Positions 55,558-64,000 of a stretch of 64,000 nucleotides of DNA are shown here, piece by piece (positions within the stretch are counted from its first letter, which is position 1; each line of letters opens with the position of its first letter). The stretch comes from Candidatus Thiodiazotropha endolucinida (GTDB lineage Bacteria > Pseudomonadota > Gammaproteobacteria > Chromatiales > Chromatiaceae), in the NCBI RefSeq assembly GCF_001715975.1, contig NZ_MARB01000010.1:1-64000 (forward strand), given 5' to 3'. Position numbers and translations under genes: made by a program. Under the pieces are notes generated by a model. The model saw only the letters and a program-made list of their open reading frames with translations, made no database searches and was not told the origin of the DNA.

Positions 55558-56639
55558 ACGAAGCACCACTGATTTCGGGACCCTATAGCCACGCCAGGTC
55601 GAGCATCAGCCGCACCATGGGGCTGGTGATGCTGGCGCTGCTACCTGCTACGTTGTTCAATCTCTACCTGTTTGGCTGGCCGGCCATTTTCCTTTTTATC
55701 ACGACCCTGATCGCAGCAATCGTCGTAGAGGCGATCTCCCTGCGGATCTCAGGACGCCCTGCACGACCTTTTCTACTCGATGGCTCCGCCCTGCTCACCG
55801 GCTGGCTGCTGGCCATGACCCTGCCACCCTGGGCACCCTGGTGGATCGGCGTGGTGGGGGCGCTGCTCGCCATTGTCGTGGGCAAACAGATTTTTGGTGG
55901 CATCGGGCAGAACCTGTTCAACCCGGCCATGGTGGCACGGGTCGCATTGCTGATCTCTTTCCCCCTGGAGATGACTCTGTTCAATCCACCTGTTCCGCTG
56001 TTTTCCACCCAGGCACCGGGATTCCTGGAAAGTCTCGGCATCACTTTCGGCAACTCCAATCATCTGGATGCCATCAGTAGCGCAACGGCGCTGGGGCATT
56101 ACAAAACAGAGCTGAGCAGGGGTCTCAGCATTATGGAAGCCGCCGGCGGCACTGACACACTCTGGCAACTTACGGCCGGTACGGCAGCGGGCAGCATGGG
56201 CGAAACATCGGCGCTACTGCTCCTGCTTGGCGGCCTGTTCCTGCTCTACAAGCGTGTCATCACCTGGCATATCCCCCTCGCCATGCTCGGCACCCTCGCC
56301 CTCTGTGCAGGTTTTTTTCACCTGATCGACCCTGACGCCTATCTAGGCCCGCTGACTCACCTGATGTCGGGTGCAGCCATTCTCGGCGCTTTTTTCATCG
56401 CCACCGACCTGGTCACCTCACCGACCTCGATCCGTGGCCAGCTGATCTTTGGCGCCGGCTGCGGCTTGCTGGTCTATGTCATCCGAACTTTCGCCGGCTA
56501 CCCGGAGGGCGTTGCCTTTGCCGTGTTGCTGATGAACGCCTGCACGCCGTTGATCGATCACTATTTCAAACCCCGGATCTACGGACGTGACAGCAAAGGC
56601 GAGCCTTTAAGTTATGTGCAAAAGGGAGGCGAATCCTGA
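55554..56639 (+). CDS. rnfD: RnfD, covalent-FMN membrane subunit
   Basis: The 361-residue protein has about eight TM helices and DAISSATALGHYK, the likely FMN-threonine site. Overlaps rnfC and rnfG by 4 and 1 bases, so translation is coupled. Confidence 0.95.
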   Translation: MNEAPLISGPYSHARSSISRTMGLVMLALLPATLFNLYLFGWPAIFLFITTLIAAIVVEAISLRISGRPARPFLLDGSALLTGWLLAMTLPPWAPWWIGVVGALLAIVVGKQIFGGIGQNLFNPAMVARVALLISFPLEMTLFNPPVPLFSTQAPGFLESLGITFGNSNHLDAISSATALGHYKTELSRGLSIMEAAGGTDTLWQLTAGTAAGSMGETSALLLLLGGLFLLYKRVITWHIPLAMLGTLALCAGFFHLIDPDAYLGPLTHLMSGAAILGAFFIATDLVTSPTSIRGQLIFGAGCGLLVYVIRTFAGYPEGVAFAVLLMNACTPLIDHYFKPRIYGRDSKGEPLSYVQKGGES

Positions 56640-57313
56640 TGGGTACACCAGTTGAACCCCAGTACCGCAAGCGCATCGGCTACCAGGCGATGCTGCTGGG
56701 CGGATTCTCCACCCTGGCCACGGCACTACTGGTCGCCGGCAACATAGCCACCAAGGATGTCATTGCCGAACGCCAGAGAGATGACATGCTCGCGTCGCTT
56801 AGCGCAGTCGTACCGTCAGGCAACTACGATAACAACCTGCTGGAGAACCCCCTGACGCTGGAACGCCCCGATGGTAAGCCGCTGTCCGTCTACCGGGGCA
56901 CCCGCGGCAACCAGGTGACATCCATGGCCTACGAAATCAGCGAACAGGGCTATGCCGGAGAGATTCGCCTGATCATAGGACTGGATGCCCAGGGAAAAGT
57001 ACTGGGCGTTCGCGTGCTCTCACATACCGAAACCCCGGGACTGGGTGACAAGATCGAGCTGGAGAAAGACAACTGGATTCTGGCGTTCAACGGACTCTCC
57101 CTCGGCAATCCCCCACGGGAAAAGTGGAAAGTGAAAAAAGACGGCGGTCAATTCGACGCCTTCAGCGGTGCGACCATCACACCCCGTGCCGTTCTAAAGG
57201 CGATTGAAGACGGGCTGGTTTTTTACCAGGAGAACTACACAGCACTACGGCAACCACCCGTGATCAACACAAGCACCGTCACCCACAGCGGAGTGAACAG
57301 CCATGAGCAGTGA
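56639..57313 (+). CDS. rnfG: RnfG, covalent-FMN subunit
   Basis: The 224-residue protein has one N-terminal TM helix and a soluble domain with DAFSGATITPRAV, the FMN attachment motif SGAT. Near it is SHTETPGLGDKIE. Transfers electrons between Rnf subunits. Confidence 0.95.
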   Translation: MGTPVEPQYRKRIGYQAMLLGGFSTLATALLVAGNIATKDVIAERQRDDMLASLSAVVPSGNYDNNLLENPLTLERPDGKPLSVYRGTRGNQVTSMAYEISEQGYAGEIRLIIGLDAQGKVLGVRVLSHTETPGLGDKIELEKDNWILAFNGLSLGNPPREKWKVKKDGGQFDAFSGATITPRAVLKAIEDGLVFYQENYTALRQPPVINTSTVTHSGVNSHEQ

Positions 57314-57995
57314 TTATGGTCGTATCGCCAAAGACGGCATCTGGAATAACAATATTGTCTTTGCCCAGGCACTTGGGCTCTGTCCCTTGCTCGCGGTCAC
57401 GGGCACCGCGAGCAATGGCCTGGGAATGGGCCTGGCGTCCACGTTGGTGATGATCGCATCCGGTCTTCTGATCTCCCTGTTCAGGGGCGTCATCACCCCC
57501 CAGGTGCGTATCCCGGTCTTCGTATTGATCATCGCCGTCCTGGTCACCCTGGTGGATATGTTCATGAATGCCTGGATGCACGATCTACACAAGGTGCTGG
57601 GGTTGTTCATCCCCCTGATAGTCACCAACTGCGCCATCCTGGGCCGGGCCGAATCCTTCGCATCGCGCAACAACATACTCCCTTCCCTGTTTGACGGTTT
57701 GATGATGGGCGCCGGCTTCACCATGGTGCTGGTGGTGCTGGGCGCGGCGAGAGAGGTACTCGGCAGCGGTACCCTGTTTGCCAATGCCGCCCTGCTGCTC
57801 GGTCACTGGGCTTCATTCATGGAGTTGACGCTGATCCCGGACTACAAGGGATTCCTGCTGATCATCCTGCCTCCTGGCGGCTTTGTTGTGCTTGGATTTT
57901 TGCTGGCCGGAAAGCGACTTGTGGATAAGATTTTAAGCAATCGTCAGAAGCGTGTAACAACACCGGAAGATTCGGCTACTGCCGCACCCACCTAG
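57303..57995 (+). CDS. rnfE: RnfE, membrane subunit
   Basis: The 230-residue RnfA-like protein has six TM helices; GIWNNNIVFAQALGLCPLLAV and LGLFIPLIVTNCAILGRAE. It overlaps rnfG by 11 bases. Confidence 0.95.
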   Translation: MSSDYGRIAKDGIWNNNIVFAQALGLCPLLAVTGTASNGLGMGLASTLVMIASGLLISLFRGVITPQVRIPVFVLIIAVLVTLVDMFMNAWMHDLHKVLGLFIPLIVTNCAILGRAESFASRNNILPSLFDGLMMGAGFTMVLVVLGAAREVLGSGTLFANAALLLGHWASFMELTLIPDYKGFLLIILPPGGFVVLGFLLAGKRLVDKILSNRQKRVTTPEDSATAAPT

Positions 57996-58006
57996 AGGTC
58001 CCCGAC

Positions 58007-58267
58007 ATGAATATTGGCGTCGCCTATGCCGACCGATTCAAGCAGGTCTGGTTGAAACTGGAAGTACCGGACGGCAGCACGGTACTCGAAGCGATCGAGC
58101 ACTCCGGCATGCTGGAGCAGTTTCCGGAGATCGACCTGGATAAGCAGAAGGTAGGTATCTTCGGCAAGGTGACCAAACTGGATGCGACCGTTGAAGAGGA
58201 TGCGAGAATCGAGATCTACCGAGAAATCACAGCCGATCCTGAGCTGGTGGAGAGACGGGATGAGTGA
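58007..58267 (+). CDS. rnfH: RnfH, Rnf-associated protein
   Basis: The 86-residue ubiquitin-fold-like protein (VAYADRFKQVWLKLEVPDGSTVLEAIEHSG) matches the RnfH family. It ends the rnf operon, and no nif gene lies after it. Confidence 0.9.
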   Translation: MNIGVAYADRFKQVWLKLEVPDGSTVLEAIEHSGMLEQFPEIDLDKQKVGIFGKVTKLDATVEEDARIEIYREITADPELVERRDE

Positions 58268-58367
58268 ACGTGAAAACCCATAAACAACAGGCAGTTTACA
58301 ACACCTTGTACTCTACTGAGACCGAAGATCAAATCCTTCACTTTTTGTGAAGACACGACGATGTCAT

Positions 58368-58428
58368 GGACTACAGATGGGCCAAAATTGGGCCACAGTA
58401 AGGCAATAGAAGATGGATCGAAAGAAAT
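58368..58428 (+). repeat. GGGCC(A)A repeat module beside tRNA-fMet
   Basis: ATGGGCCAAAATTGGGCCACAG resembles ATGGGCACAACTTGGGCACAG at 14468-14488, and both are followed by an A-rich stretch and a similar stem, then tRNA 3' sequence. The module may be the ends of decayed integrase genes reading toward the tRNA; this rests on similarity of the two sites only. Confidence 0.4.
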
Positions 58429-58464
58429 AAAAAAGCCAGGGACTCGTAAGTACCTGGCTTTCTT
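58429..58464 (+). terminator. Terminator after rnfH, beside tRNA-fMet
   Basis: AAAGCCAGG pairs with CCTGGCTTT around a 12-base loop, followed by TCTTAATTTT. It ends the rnf transcript or works from either side. Confidence 0.7.
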
Positions 58465-58474
58465 AATTTTCATT

Positions 58475-58551
<77 letters not shown>

Positions 58552-58612
58552 TCAAGGAGGGGGCATACTACCCGTCTTGCAGCTGGATGACAAGTCCTTT
58601 ACTGCAGAAAAC

Positions 58613-60061
58613 TCAGTTGCCGATTGCACTGCTGCAAAGCGAGAGTAATCCGGCCGGAAACAGGCCTAAAATCAGCATCGCCAGACCATTTAGGGAAAGC
58701 ACCACTTGAGTATCCATACCCACCGTCAGCGGCGATTCGTCCACCGGCTCATCGAAATAGATCAGCTTGATGACCCGGATGTAATAGAAAGCCCCGATAA
58801 TGGAAAAGAAAACCCCCACAACGGCCAGCCAGGTCAGATTGACCGAGACTACGGCGTCGAGCACAAACAGCTTGGCGAAGAAACCAACGGTGGGAGGCAC
58901 GCCTGCCATGGAGAACATCAACAGCAGCATCATGCCGGCAAACCAGGGGTTACGCTGGTTGAGCCCCTTGAAGTCATCCAGGTTCTCCGCCTCGAAGCCT
59001 TTACGGCTGAGCGCGATCACCACACCGAAGCCGCCAGCCGACATCAGCGCATAGACCAGTGTATAGAACATCGCCGCGGTATAACCCTCTTTGGTACCTG
59101 CCAGGATTCCGAGCAGGATAAAACCCACATGGGAGATGGTGGAATAGGCCAGCATGCGTTTGATATTGGTCTGGGCGATGGCGATCAGATTACCGATGGC
59201 CATGGAGAGCACCGAGAGGATGATCAGCATCCCCTGCCAACCCTCCCAGCCGGCATGCAGATCGGCCAGACCATCCACCAGCAGGCGCATCGCCAGCGCG
59301 AAAGCGGCAATCTTTGGTGCGCTGCCGATAAACAGGGTAACCGCGGTGGGCGCACCGTGATAGATATCGGGCACCCACATGTGAAACGGAACCGCACCCA
59401 GCTTGAAGGCCAGGCCGATCACCAGAAAGACGATACCGAACACCATTACCAGTCGATTCAAGTCGCCCTTATCCACCACCTGCGCCAACTCGTCAAAGCG
59501 GAGCGTGCCGGTGGCGCCGTAGATCATCGAGATACCGTAGAGCAACATGCCTGAGGCGAGTGCGCCCAGGACAAAGTACTTCATGGCCGCCTCTGCGCCA
59601 TGGGGTGAATTTCTGTTAAAGGCCACCAGGGCATAAAGGCAGAGCGCCAGCAGTTCCAGGCCCAGATAGATGGTCAGGAAACTGTTGGCGGAGGTCATGA
59701 TCATCATGCCCAGCACCGCGAACAGGCCCAGGGTATAGAATTCGCCCTTGAACAGATCCCGATCGCGCAGATAGTCCTTTGCGTAGAGAAAGGCAAGAAA
59801 GCTGATAACCAGTATCCCCAGCTTCAACAGATCGCTCATCGGATCGCGTATGTAGCTACCGTCAAAAATGATCTGGGTACCCGGCTGGGAGACGAGCAAG
59901 GTAACGGCCGCGGTGATCATCAGGCCCACCTGGGTGATACCGTAACTGACGATACGCTGGCTCTCGCGGATGAACAAATCGACCACCAGCACCACGCAGG
60001 CCAGGGTCAGCAGAGATATTTCCGGCAGTACCGGGATCAGTTGTGTTGTATCGAATTGCAT
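58613..60061 (-). CDS. nuoN: NuoN, NADH dehydrogenase I subunit N
   Basis: The 482-residue antiporter-like subunit has about 14 TM helices with [22 protein letters not shown], the conserved Lys helices and the ending [11 protein letters not shown]. Part of complex I proton channels. Last nuo gene, 62 bases before the tRNA-fMet. Confidence 0.97.
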   Translation of the reverse strand: MQFDTTQLIPVLPEISLLTLACVVLVVDLFIRESQRIVSYGITQVGLMITAAVTLLVSQPGTQIIFDGSYIRDPMSDLLKLGILVISFLAFLYAKDYLRDRDLFKGEFYTLGLFAVLGMMIMTSANSFLTIYLGLELLALCLYALVAFNRNSPHGAEAAMKYFVLGALASGMLLYGISMIYGATGTLRFDELAQVVDKGDLNRLVMVFGIVFLVIGLAFKLGAVPFHMWVPDIYHGAPTAVTLFIGSAPKIAAFALAMRLLVDGLADLHAGWEGWQGMLIILSVLSMAIGNLIAIAQTNIKRMLAYSTISHVGFILLGILAGTKEGYTAAMFYTLVYALMSAGGFGVVIALSRKGFEAENLDDFKGLNQRNPWFAGMMLLLMFSMAGVPPTVGFFAKLFVLDAVVSVNLTWLAVVGVFFSIIGAFYYIRVIKLIYFDEPVDESPLTVGMDTQVVLSLNGLAMLILGLFPAGLLSLCSSAIGN

Positions 60062-60090
60062 TTGAACGCTACCGAGTCGGGCTCCGCCAG

Positions 60091-61611
60091 TTAAAGTTTC
60101 GACACTGCGATATGCTGCAGCAGGTTATTGACGGAGGCATCCATTACCTCAACCAGGGGTGCCGGCCACAGACCCAACAGCAGCACTGCCGCCGCCAGAG
60201 TACCCAGCACGATATATTCACGTTGATTCATATCCTCCAACGCCGCCACGCCCTCATTGGTGACATCGCCGAAGACCACCCGCTTGACCATCCACAGGGT
60301 GTAGGCGGCACCGATAATCAGGGTGGTGGCCGCAAGGAAGGCATACCAGAAATCGGCGCGGAAACTGGCCAGGATGACCATGAACTCGCCGACGAAGCCG
60401 GAGGTGCCAGGCAGTCCCGCATTGGCCATGGCAAAAAAGACCATGAAGGCGCCGAAGACCGGCATGGTGTTCACTACCCCGCCATAGTCCTTGATCTCGC
60501 GGCTGTGGAGCCGGTCATAGAGCACGCCGACACAGAGGAAGAGGGCCGCCGAGATGAAGCCGTGGGAGACCATCTGCACCATTCCACCCTGCACACCCAA
60601 GGCAGCACCGCTGCCTGCGTTGTTCTGGCTGATGATGAAGACAATGAAGAAACCCAGGGTGACGAAGCCCATATGGGCAATCGACGAGTAGGCGATCAGT
60701 TTTTTCATATCCTGCTGGATCAGGGCGACGAAACCTATGTAGACCACCGCAATCAAGGACATGCCGATGATCAGCCAATCCAGGGTATGACTGGCGTCCG
60801 GGGTGATCGGCAAGCTGAAACGCAGGAAACCGTAACCGCCGATCTTCAACATGATAGCCGCCAGGACTACCGACCCACCGGTAGGCGCCTCCACATGGGC
60901 ATCAGGTAGCCAAGTATGCACCGGCCACATCGGTACCTTAACCGCAAAGGCCAGGAGGAAAGCGATGAAGATCAGGATCTGTTCGGTCAGGTCCAGCTTA
61001 AGGGTATGGTAACCGAGGATATCAAAGCTACCCGACTGAAAGTACATGTAGATCAGGGCGACCAACATGAACACCGAGCCCAGGAAAGTATAGAGGAAGA
61101 ACTTGATGGTGGCATAGACCCGATTCGCCCCTCCCCAGATCCCGATGATGAGAAACATCGGAATCAACATGGCCTCCCAGAAAACGTAGAAAAGCATCGC
61201 ATCCAGGGCCGAGAAGACACCCACCATCACCCCCTCCATAATCAGGAAGGCGGCCATGTATTGTGAAGGACGATACTTGATCACCTCCCAACCGGCGATG
61301 ACCACCAGCGGGGTAATGAAAGTCGTGAGGATGATCAGCGGCATGGAGATGCCGTCAATGCCCATGTAGTACTCTACATCGAAGGAGGGTATCCAGGGCA
61401 CCCGCTCCACGAACTGCATCGATGAGGTCGAACTGTCGAAGGCGAACCAGAGCGGCAGGCTGACGATAAAGGTCAGGATGGCGATAATCAGGGCGGTCCA
61501 CTTGGTTGCGTTCGCCTCACGGTCGCCACTGGCGAGCACCATGAAACCTCCGATGATCGGAAGCCAGACCGTAAGACTTAAGATAGGCCAATCAGCAATC
61601 ATGCTAGACAC
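60091..61611 (-). CDS. nuoM: NuoM, NADH dehydrogenase I subunit M
   Basis: The 506-residue protein has about 14 TM helices, with [29 protein letters not shown] and [29 protein letters not shown]. Antiporter-like proton channel, between nuoL and nuoN. Confidence 0.97.
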   Translation of the reverse strand: MSSMIADWPILSLTVWLPIIGGFMVLASGDREANATKWTALIIAILTFIVSLPLWFAFDSSTSSMQFVERVPWIPSFDVEYYMGIDGISMPLIILTTFITPLVVIAGWEVIKYRPSQYMAAFLIMEGVMVGVFSALDAMLFYVFWEAMLIPMFLIIGIWGGANRVYATIKFFLYTFLGSVFMLVALIYMYFQSGSFDILGYHTLKLDLTEQILIFIAFLLAFAVKVPMWPVHTWLPDAHVEAPTGGSVVLAAIMLKIGGYGFLRFSLPITPDASHTLDWLIIGMSLIAVVYIGFVALIQQDMKKLIAYSSIAHMGFVTLGFFIVFIISQNNAGSGAALGVQGGMVQMVSHGFISAALFLCVGVLYDRLHSREIKDYGGVVNTMPVFGAFMVFFAMANAGLPGTSGFVGEFMVILASFRADFWYAFLAATTLIIGAAYTLWMVKRVVFGDVTNEGVAALEDMNQREYIVLGTLAAAVLLLGLWPAPLVEVMDASVNNLLQHIAVSKL

Positions 61612-61614
61612 CCT

Positions 61615-63603
61615 TTATAAAAAAACGAACCAGGTCAGCAGCAACAGCAGACCCAGAATCATGGCAATGGCATAGTGGTAGAGGTAGCCGCTTTGCAGAT
61701 GGCGTACCACCGAAGCGAGCCAACCCACCGAATAGGCGGAACCGTTCACCGCCAATCCGTCGATAAGGCCGCGATCACCCGCCAGCCAGAGAAACTTGCC
61801 CAGTCCGCGGCTGCCGGCAGCGAAGACTGCCTGATAGGCCTCGTCGAACCAGTACTTCTTGTCCAGCAGGGTATGGAGGGGTGACAGGGTCGACTTGATC
61901 TTTTCGGCAAGGGCCGGGTTCAACATGTAGATGTAGAAGGCCAAGCCCAGGCCGGCCATGGCCAGATAGAACGCAGGGCTCGCATAAGTATGCGCCAGCA
62001 TGCCATTGCCGCTGTGGACTATCGCCTGTACCGCGGCCAGCGTATCGTGCTCCGGCAGGACATAGAGCACATCCTTGAACCAATCGCCAAAGAGTATCGG
62101 ATCGATGGTCAGGTAGCCGATGAACACCGAGGGAATAGCCAGCAGGATCAGCGGTACGGTCACCACCTTGGGCGATTCGTGGATATGCTCCTTGGCGTGC
62201 TCGTCCCGGGGACCCTCACCATGGAAGACCAGGAAGAACATGCGGAAGCTATAGAGAGCGGTAACGAAAACACCGGCCAGCACCAGCCAATAGGCGTAGG
62301 TGGAACCCGCGATAGTAGAGTGGTGCACCGCCTCGATGATGGCATCCTTGGAGAAGAATCCGGAAAAGAATGGAAAGCCGATCAACGCCAGGGAACCCAG
62401 TAACGAGGTCCAGTAGGTGATCGGCATGTACTTGCGCACGCCACCCATGTTGCGGATGTCCTGGTCGTGATGCATGCCGATAATTACCGAGCCGGCGGCG
62501 AGAAACAGCAGTGCCTTGAAGAAGGCGTGGGTCATCAGGTGGAAGATACCTGCGGCGTAGGCGGAGGCGCCCAGGGCCACCATCATGTAACCCAGCTGCG
62601 ACAGAGTCGAGTAGGCCACCACCCGCTTGATGTCATTCTGCACGATGCCGATCAGACCGGTGAAGAAAGCGGTTGTGGCGCCGATCACCAGGACGAAGCT
62701 GAGCGCGGTCTCCGAGAACTCATAGAGGGGCGACATGCGTGCCACCATGAAGACACCGGCGGTGACCATGGTTGCCGCGTGGATCAAGGCGGAGATGGGT
62801 GTCGGGCCCTCCATGGAGTCGGGCAGCCAGACATGCAGCGGTACCTGCGCCGATTTTCCCATAGCACCAATAAACAGCAGAATGCCGATCACCGACATCA
62901 GCGACCAGCTGCTGTCGCCCCAGATCTGAATCTGGGTGTCGGCCAGCCCCGGCGCCTTGGCGAAGACCTCTGCATAGTCGAGGCTGTTGGTGTACATGGC
63001 GATGGCGGCGATGCCGAGGATGAAACCGAAGTCACCCACGCGGTTGACAATGAAGGCCTTCAGGTTGGCGAAGATCGCCGTCGGCCGCACCGACCAGAAG
63101 CCGATCAGCAGATAGGAGACCAGGCCCACCGCTTCCCAACCGAAGAACAGCTGCAGGAAGTTGTTGGACATAACCAGCATCAGCATGGAGAAGGTAAACA
63201 GTGAAATGTAGCTGAAGAAACGCTGATAGGAGTTGCGCCCCGCCAGGCTGGTCTTGGGCCAGTTGTGCTCGTCGTCGGCCATATAGCCGATGGTGTAGAT
63301 ATGGATACAGAAGGAGACGAAGGTGACCACACTGATCATCACTGCGGTCAGCTGATCCACCAGGAAGCCCACCTCCATGTTGATGCCGTCGCTTACCATC
63401 CAGGTATAGACAGAACCGTTGAAGACTTCGGCATTGTCGAACATGAAGCCCTTGAGTACATAGAGCGAGAGCAACGTCGAGATGCCAACGCCTGTGCTCG
63501 TCACCCAGTGAGACCAGCTGCGGCCGATGGAACCACCGAAAAAGCCGGCTATGACGGCGCCCACCAATGGCGCCAGCACAATTGTAAGATAGATATTTTC
63601 CAT
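61615..63603 (-). CDS. nuoL: NuoL, NADH dehydrogenase I subunit L
   Basis: The 662-residue protein has about 16 TM helices; QVPLHVWLPDSMEGPTPISALIHAATMV and QNDIKRVVAYSTLSQLGYM. The long C-terminal lateral helix region is present. Third antiporter-like channel of complex I. Confidence 0.97.
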   Translation of the reverse strand: MENIYLTIVLAPLVGAVIAGFFGGSIGRSWSHWVTSTGVGISTLLSLYVLKGFMFDNAEVFNGSVYTWMVSDGINMEVGFLVDQLTAVMISVVTFVSFCIHIYTIGYMADDEHNWPKTSLAGRNSYQRFFSYISLFTFSMLMLVMSNNFLQLFFGWEAVGLVSYLLIGFWSVRPTAIFANLKAFIVNRVGDFGFILGIAAIAMYTNSLDYAEVFAKAPGLADTQIQIWGDSSWSLMSVIGILLFIGAMGKSAQVPLHVWLPDSMEGPTPISALIHAATMVTAGVFMVARMSPLYEFSETALSFVLVIGATTAFFTGLIGIVQNDIKRVVAYSTLSQLGYMMVALGASAYAAGIFHLMTHAFFKALLFLAAGSVIIGMHHDQDIRNMGGVRKYMPITYWTSLLGSLALIGFPFFSGFFSKDAIIEAVHHSTIAGSTYAYWLVLAGVFVTALYSFRMFFLVFHGEGPRDEHAKEHIHESPKVVTVPLILLAIPSVFIGYLTIDPILFGDWFKDVLYVLPEHDTLAAVQAIVHSGNGMLAHTYASPAFYLAMAGLGLAFYIYMLNPALAEKIKSTLSPLHTLLDKKYWFDEAYQAVFAAGSRGLGKFLWLAGDRGLIDGLAVNGSAYSVGWLASVVRHLQSGYLYHYAIAMILGLLLLLTWFVFL

Positions 63604-63621
63604 AACCGTTTTTCTTTTAAA

Positions 63622-63779
63622 TCCGCAAATGAACGCAAATTAACGCTAATGATTCGTTTGTTGCTTCATCTACAAATCAGCTTTACCTGTGATAAAAATG
63701 TTCGTTGATAAACCCATGCCCCGAAAATGAACTCCACTCACAGAAACAACATTTGCGTTCATTAACGTTCATTTGCGGA
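63622..63779. repeat. Small inverted-repeat element between nuoL and nuoK
   Basis: TCCGCAAATGAACG at 63622-63635 is inverted exactly as CGTTCATTTGCGGA at 63766-63779. Related GAACGCAAATTAACG words sit near both ends. The span is about 158 bases with no gene, so it looks like a MITE-like dispersed element splitting the usually tight nuoK-nuoL junction. Confidence 0.6.
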
Positions 63780-63790
63780 CTGATTAATCC

Positions 63791-64000
63791 CTACCCTCTC
63801 AATACATCCATATCCTCAACATTGATGCTCCGCTTGCTGCGGAACAGCACCACCAGAATAGCCAGGCCGATAGCAGCCTCGGCAGCGGCCACAGTGAGGA
63901 TAAAGAATACAAAAACCTGTCCGGCGGTATCGCCAAGAAAATGGGAGAAGGCGACAAAGTTGATGTTCACCGCCAACAGCATCAGCTCCACACACATCAA
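63791..64000 (-). CDS. nuoK: NuoK, NADH dehydrogenase I subunit K (partial)
   Basis: The C-terminal 69 residues of NuoK are present: [18 protein letters not shown], then [31 protein letters not shown]. The remaining N-terminal codons lie beyond the window's right edge. Conserved Glu residues of the family are visible. Confidence 0.95.
   Translation of the reverse strand: MMCVELMLLAVNINFVAFSHFLGDTAGQVFVFFILTVAAAEAAIGLAILVVLFRSKRSINVEDMDVLRG

Overview
The window is about 64 kb of a diazotrophic gammaproteobacterial chromosome. The nif gene set and order (iscA-nifU-nifS, nifV-cysE-nifW-nifZ-nifM-clpX, nifENX, nifHDKT-fdx-nifY, nifB-fdxN-nifO-fprA-nifQ, nifLA beside rnf) are like Azotobacter and Pseudomonas stutzeri, but draT and draG are also present. 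Two cytochrome P460 genes and a 14-subunit-type NADH dehydrogenase operon would suit a sulfur- or methane-oxidising relative. Genus and species cannot be fixed from this sequence alone.

Layout. (1) 0.1-7 kb, minus strand: a four-gene DUF1329 / DUF1302 / RND (MMPL) permease / YCF48-like lipoprotein cluster, probably an envelope transport system. (2) 7-9.6 kb: a broken hipB-like gene, then a sugar transferase translationally coupled to a B12-binding radical SAM protein. (3) 9.9-14 kb: an AraC regulator divergent from two secreted cytochromes P460, then msrB and a glutaredoxin-thioredoxin reductase fusion. (4) 14.05-14.73 kb: non-coding, with a tRNA 3'-end remnant. (5) 14.7-58.3 kb: an almost unbroken nitrogen-fixation region. 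(6) 58.5 kb: an initiator tRNA-Met. (7) 58.6-64 kb: nuoN, nuoM, nuoL and the 3' part of nuoK, all minus strand, with a small inverted-repeat element between nuoL and nuoK.

How the nif region works together. NifHDK is the nitrogenase. NifB, NifEN, NifX, NifY, NifQ, NifV and CysE supply the iron-molybdenum cofactor and homocitrate. IscA, NifU and NifS make Fe-S clusters. NifM, NifW, NifZ and a second ClpX handle folding and turnover. RnfABCDGEH, the flavodiiron protein and several ferredoxins handle low-potential electrons and oxygen. DraT and DraG switch NifH by ADP-ribosylation of an Arg. NifL and NifA regulate the set. By eye I find eight sigma-54 (-24/-12) promoters, with seven TGT-N10-ACA NifA sites upstream of them, which together account for nearly all the nif genes. 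One of these promoters drives an unusual operon, a SIR2-like protein, a small cysteine-rich protein and a hemerythrin, lying between draT and draG. This is the best candidate for an undescribed module.

The region is bracketed by directly repeated tRNA-fMet 3'-end sequences (14.56 kb and 58.48 kb). Each is preceded by a similar module of GGGC(C)A repeats and a terminator hairpin, as expected of a genomic island. An AT-rich pocket at 39.1-41.4 kb with a lone lipoprotein gene looks like later foreign DNA.
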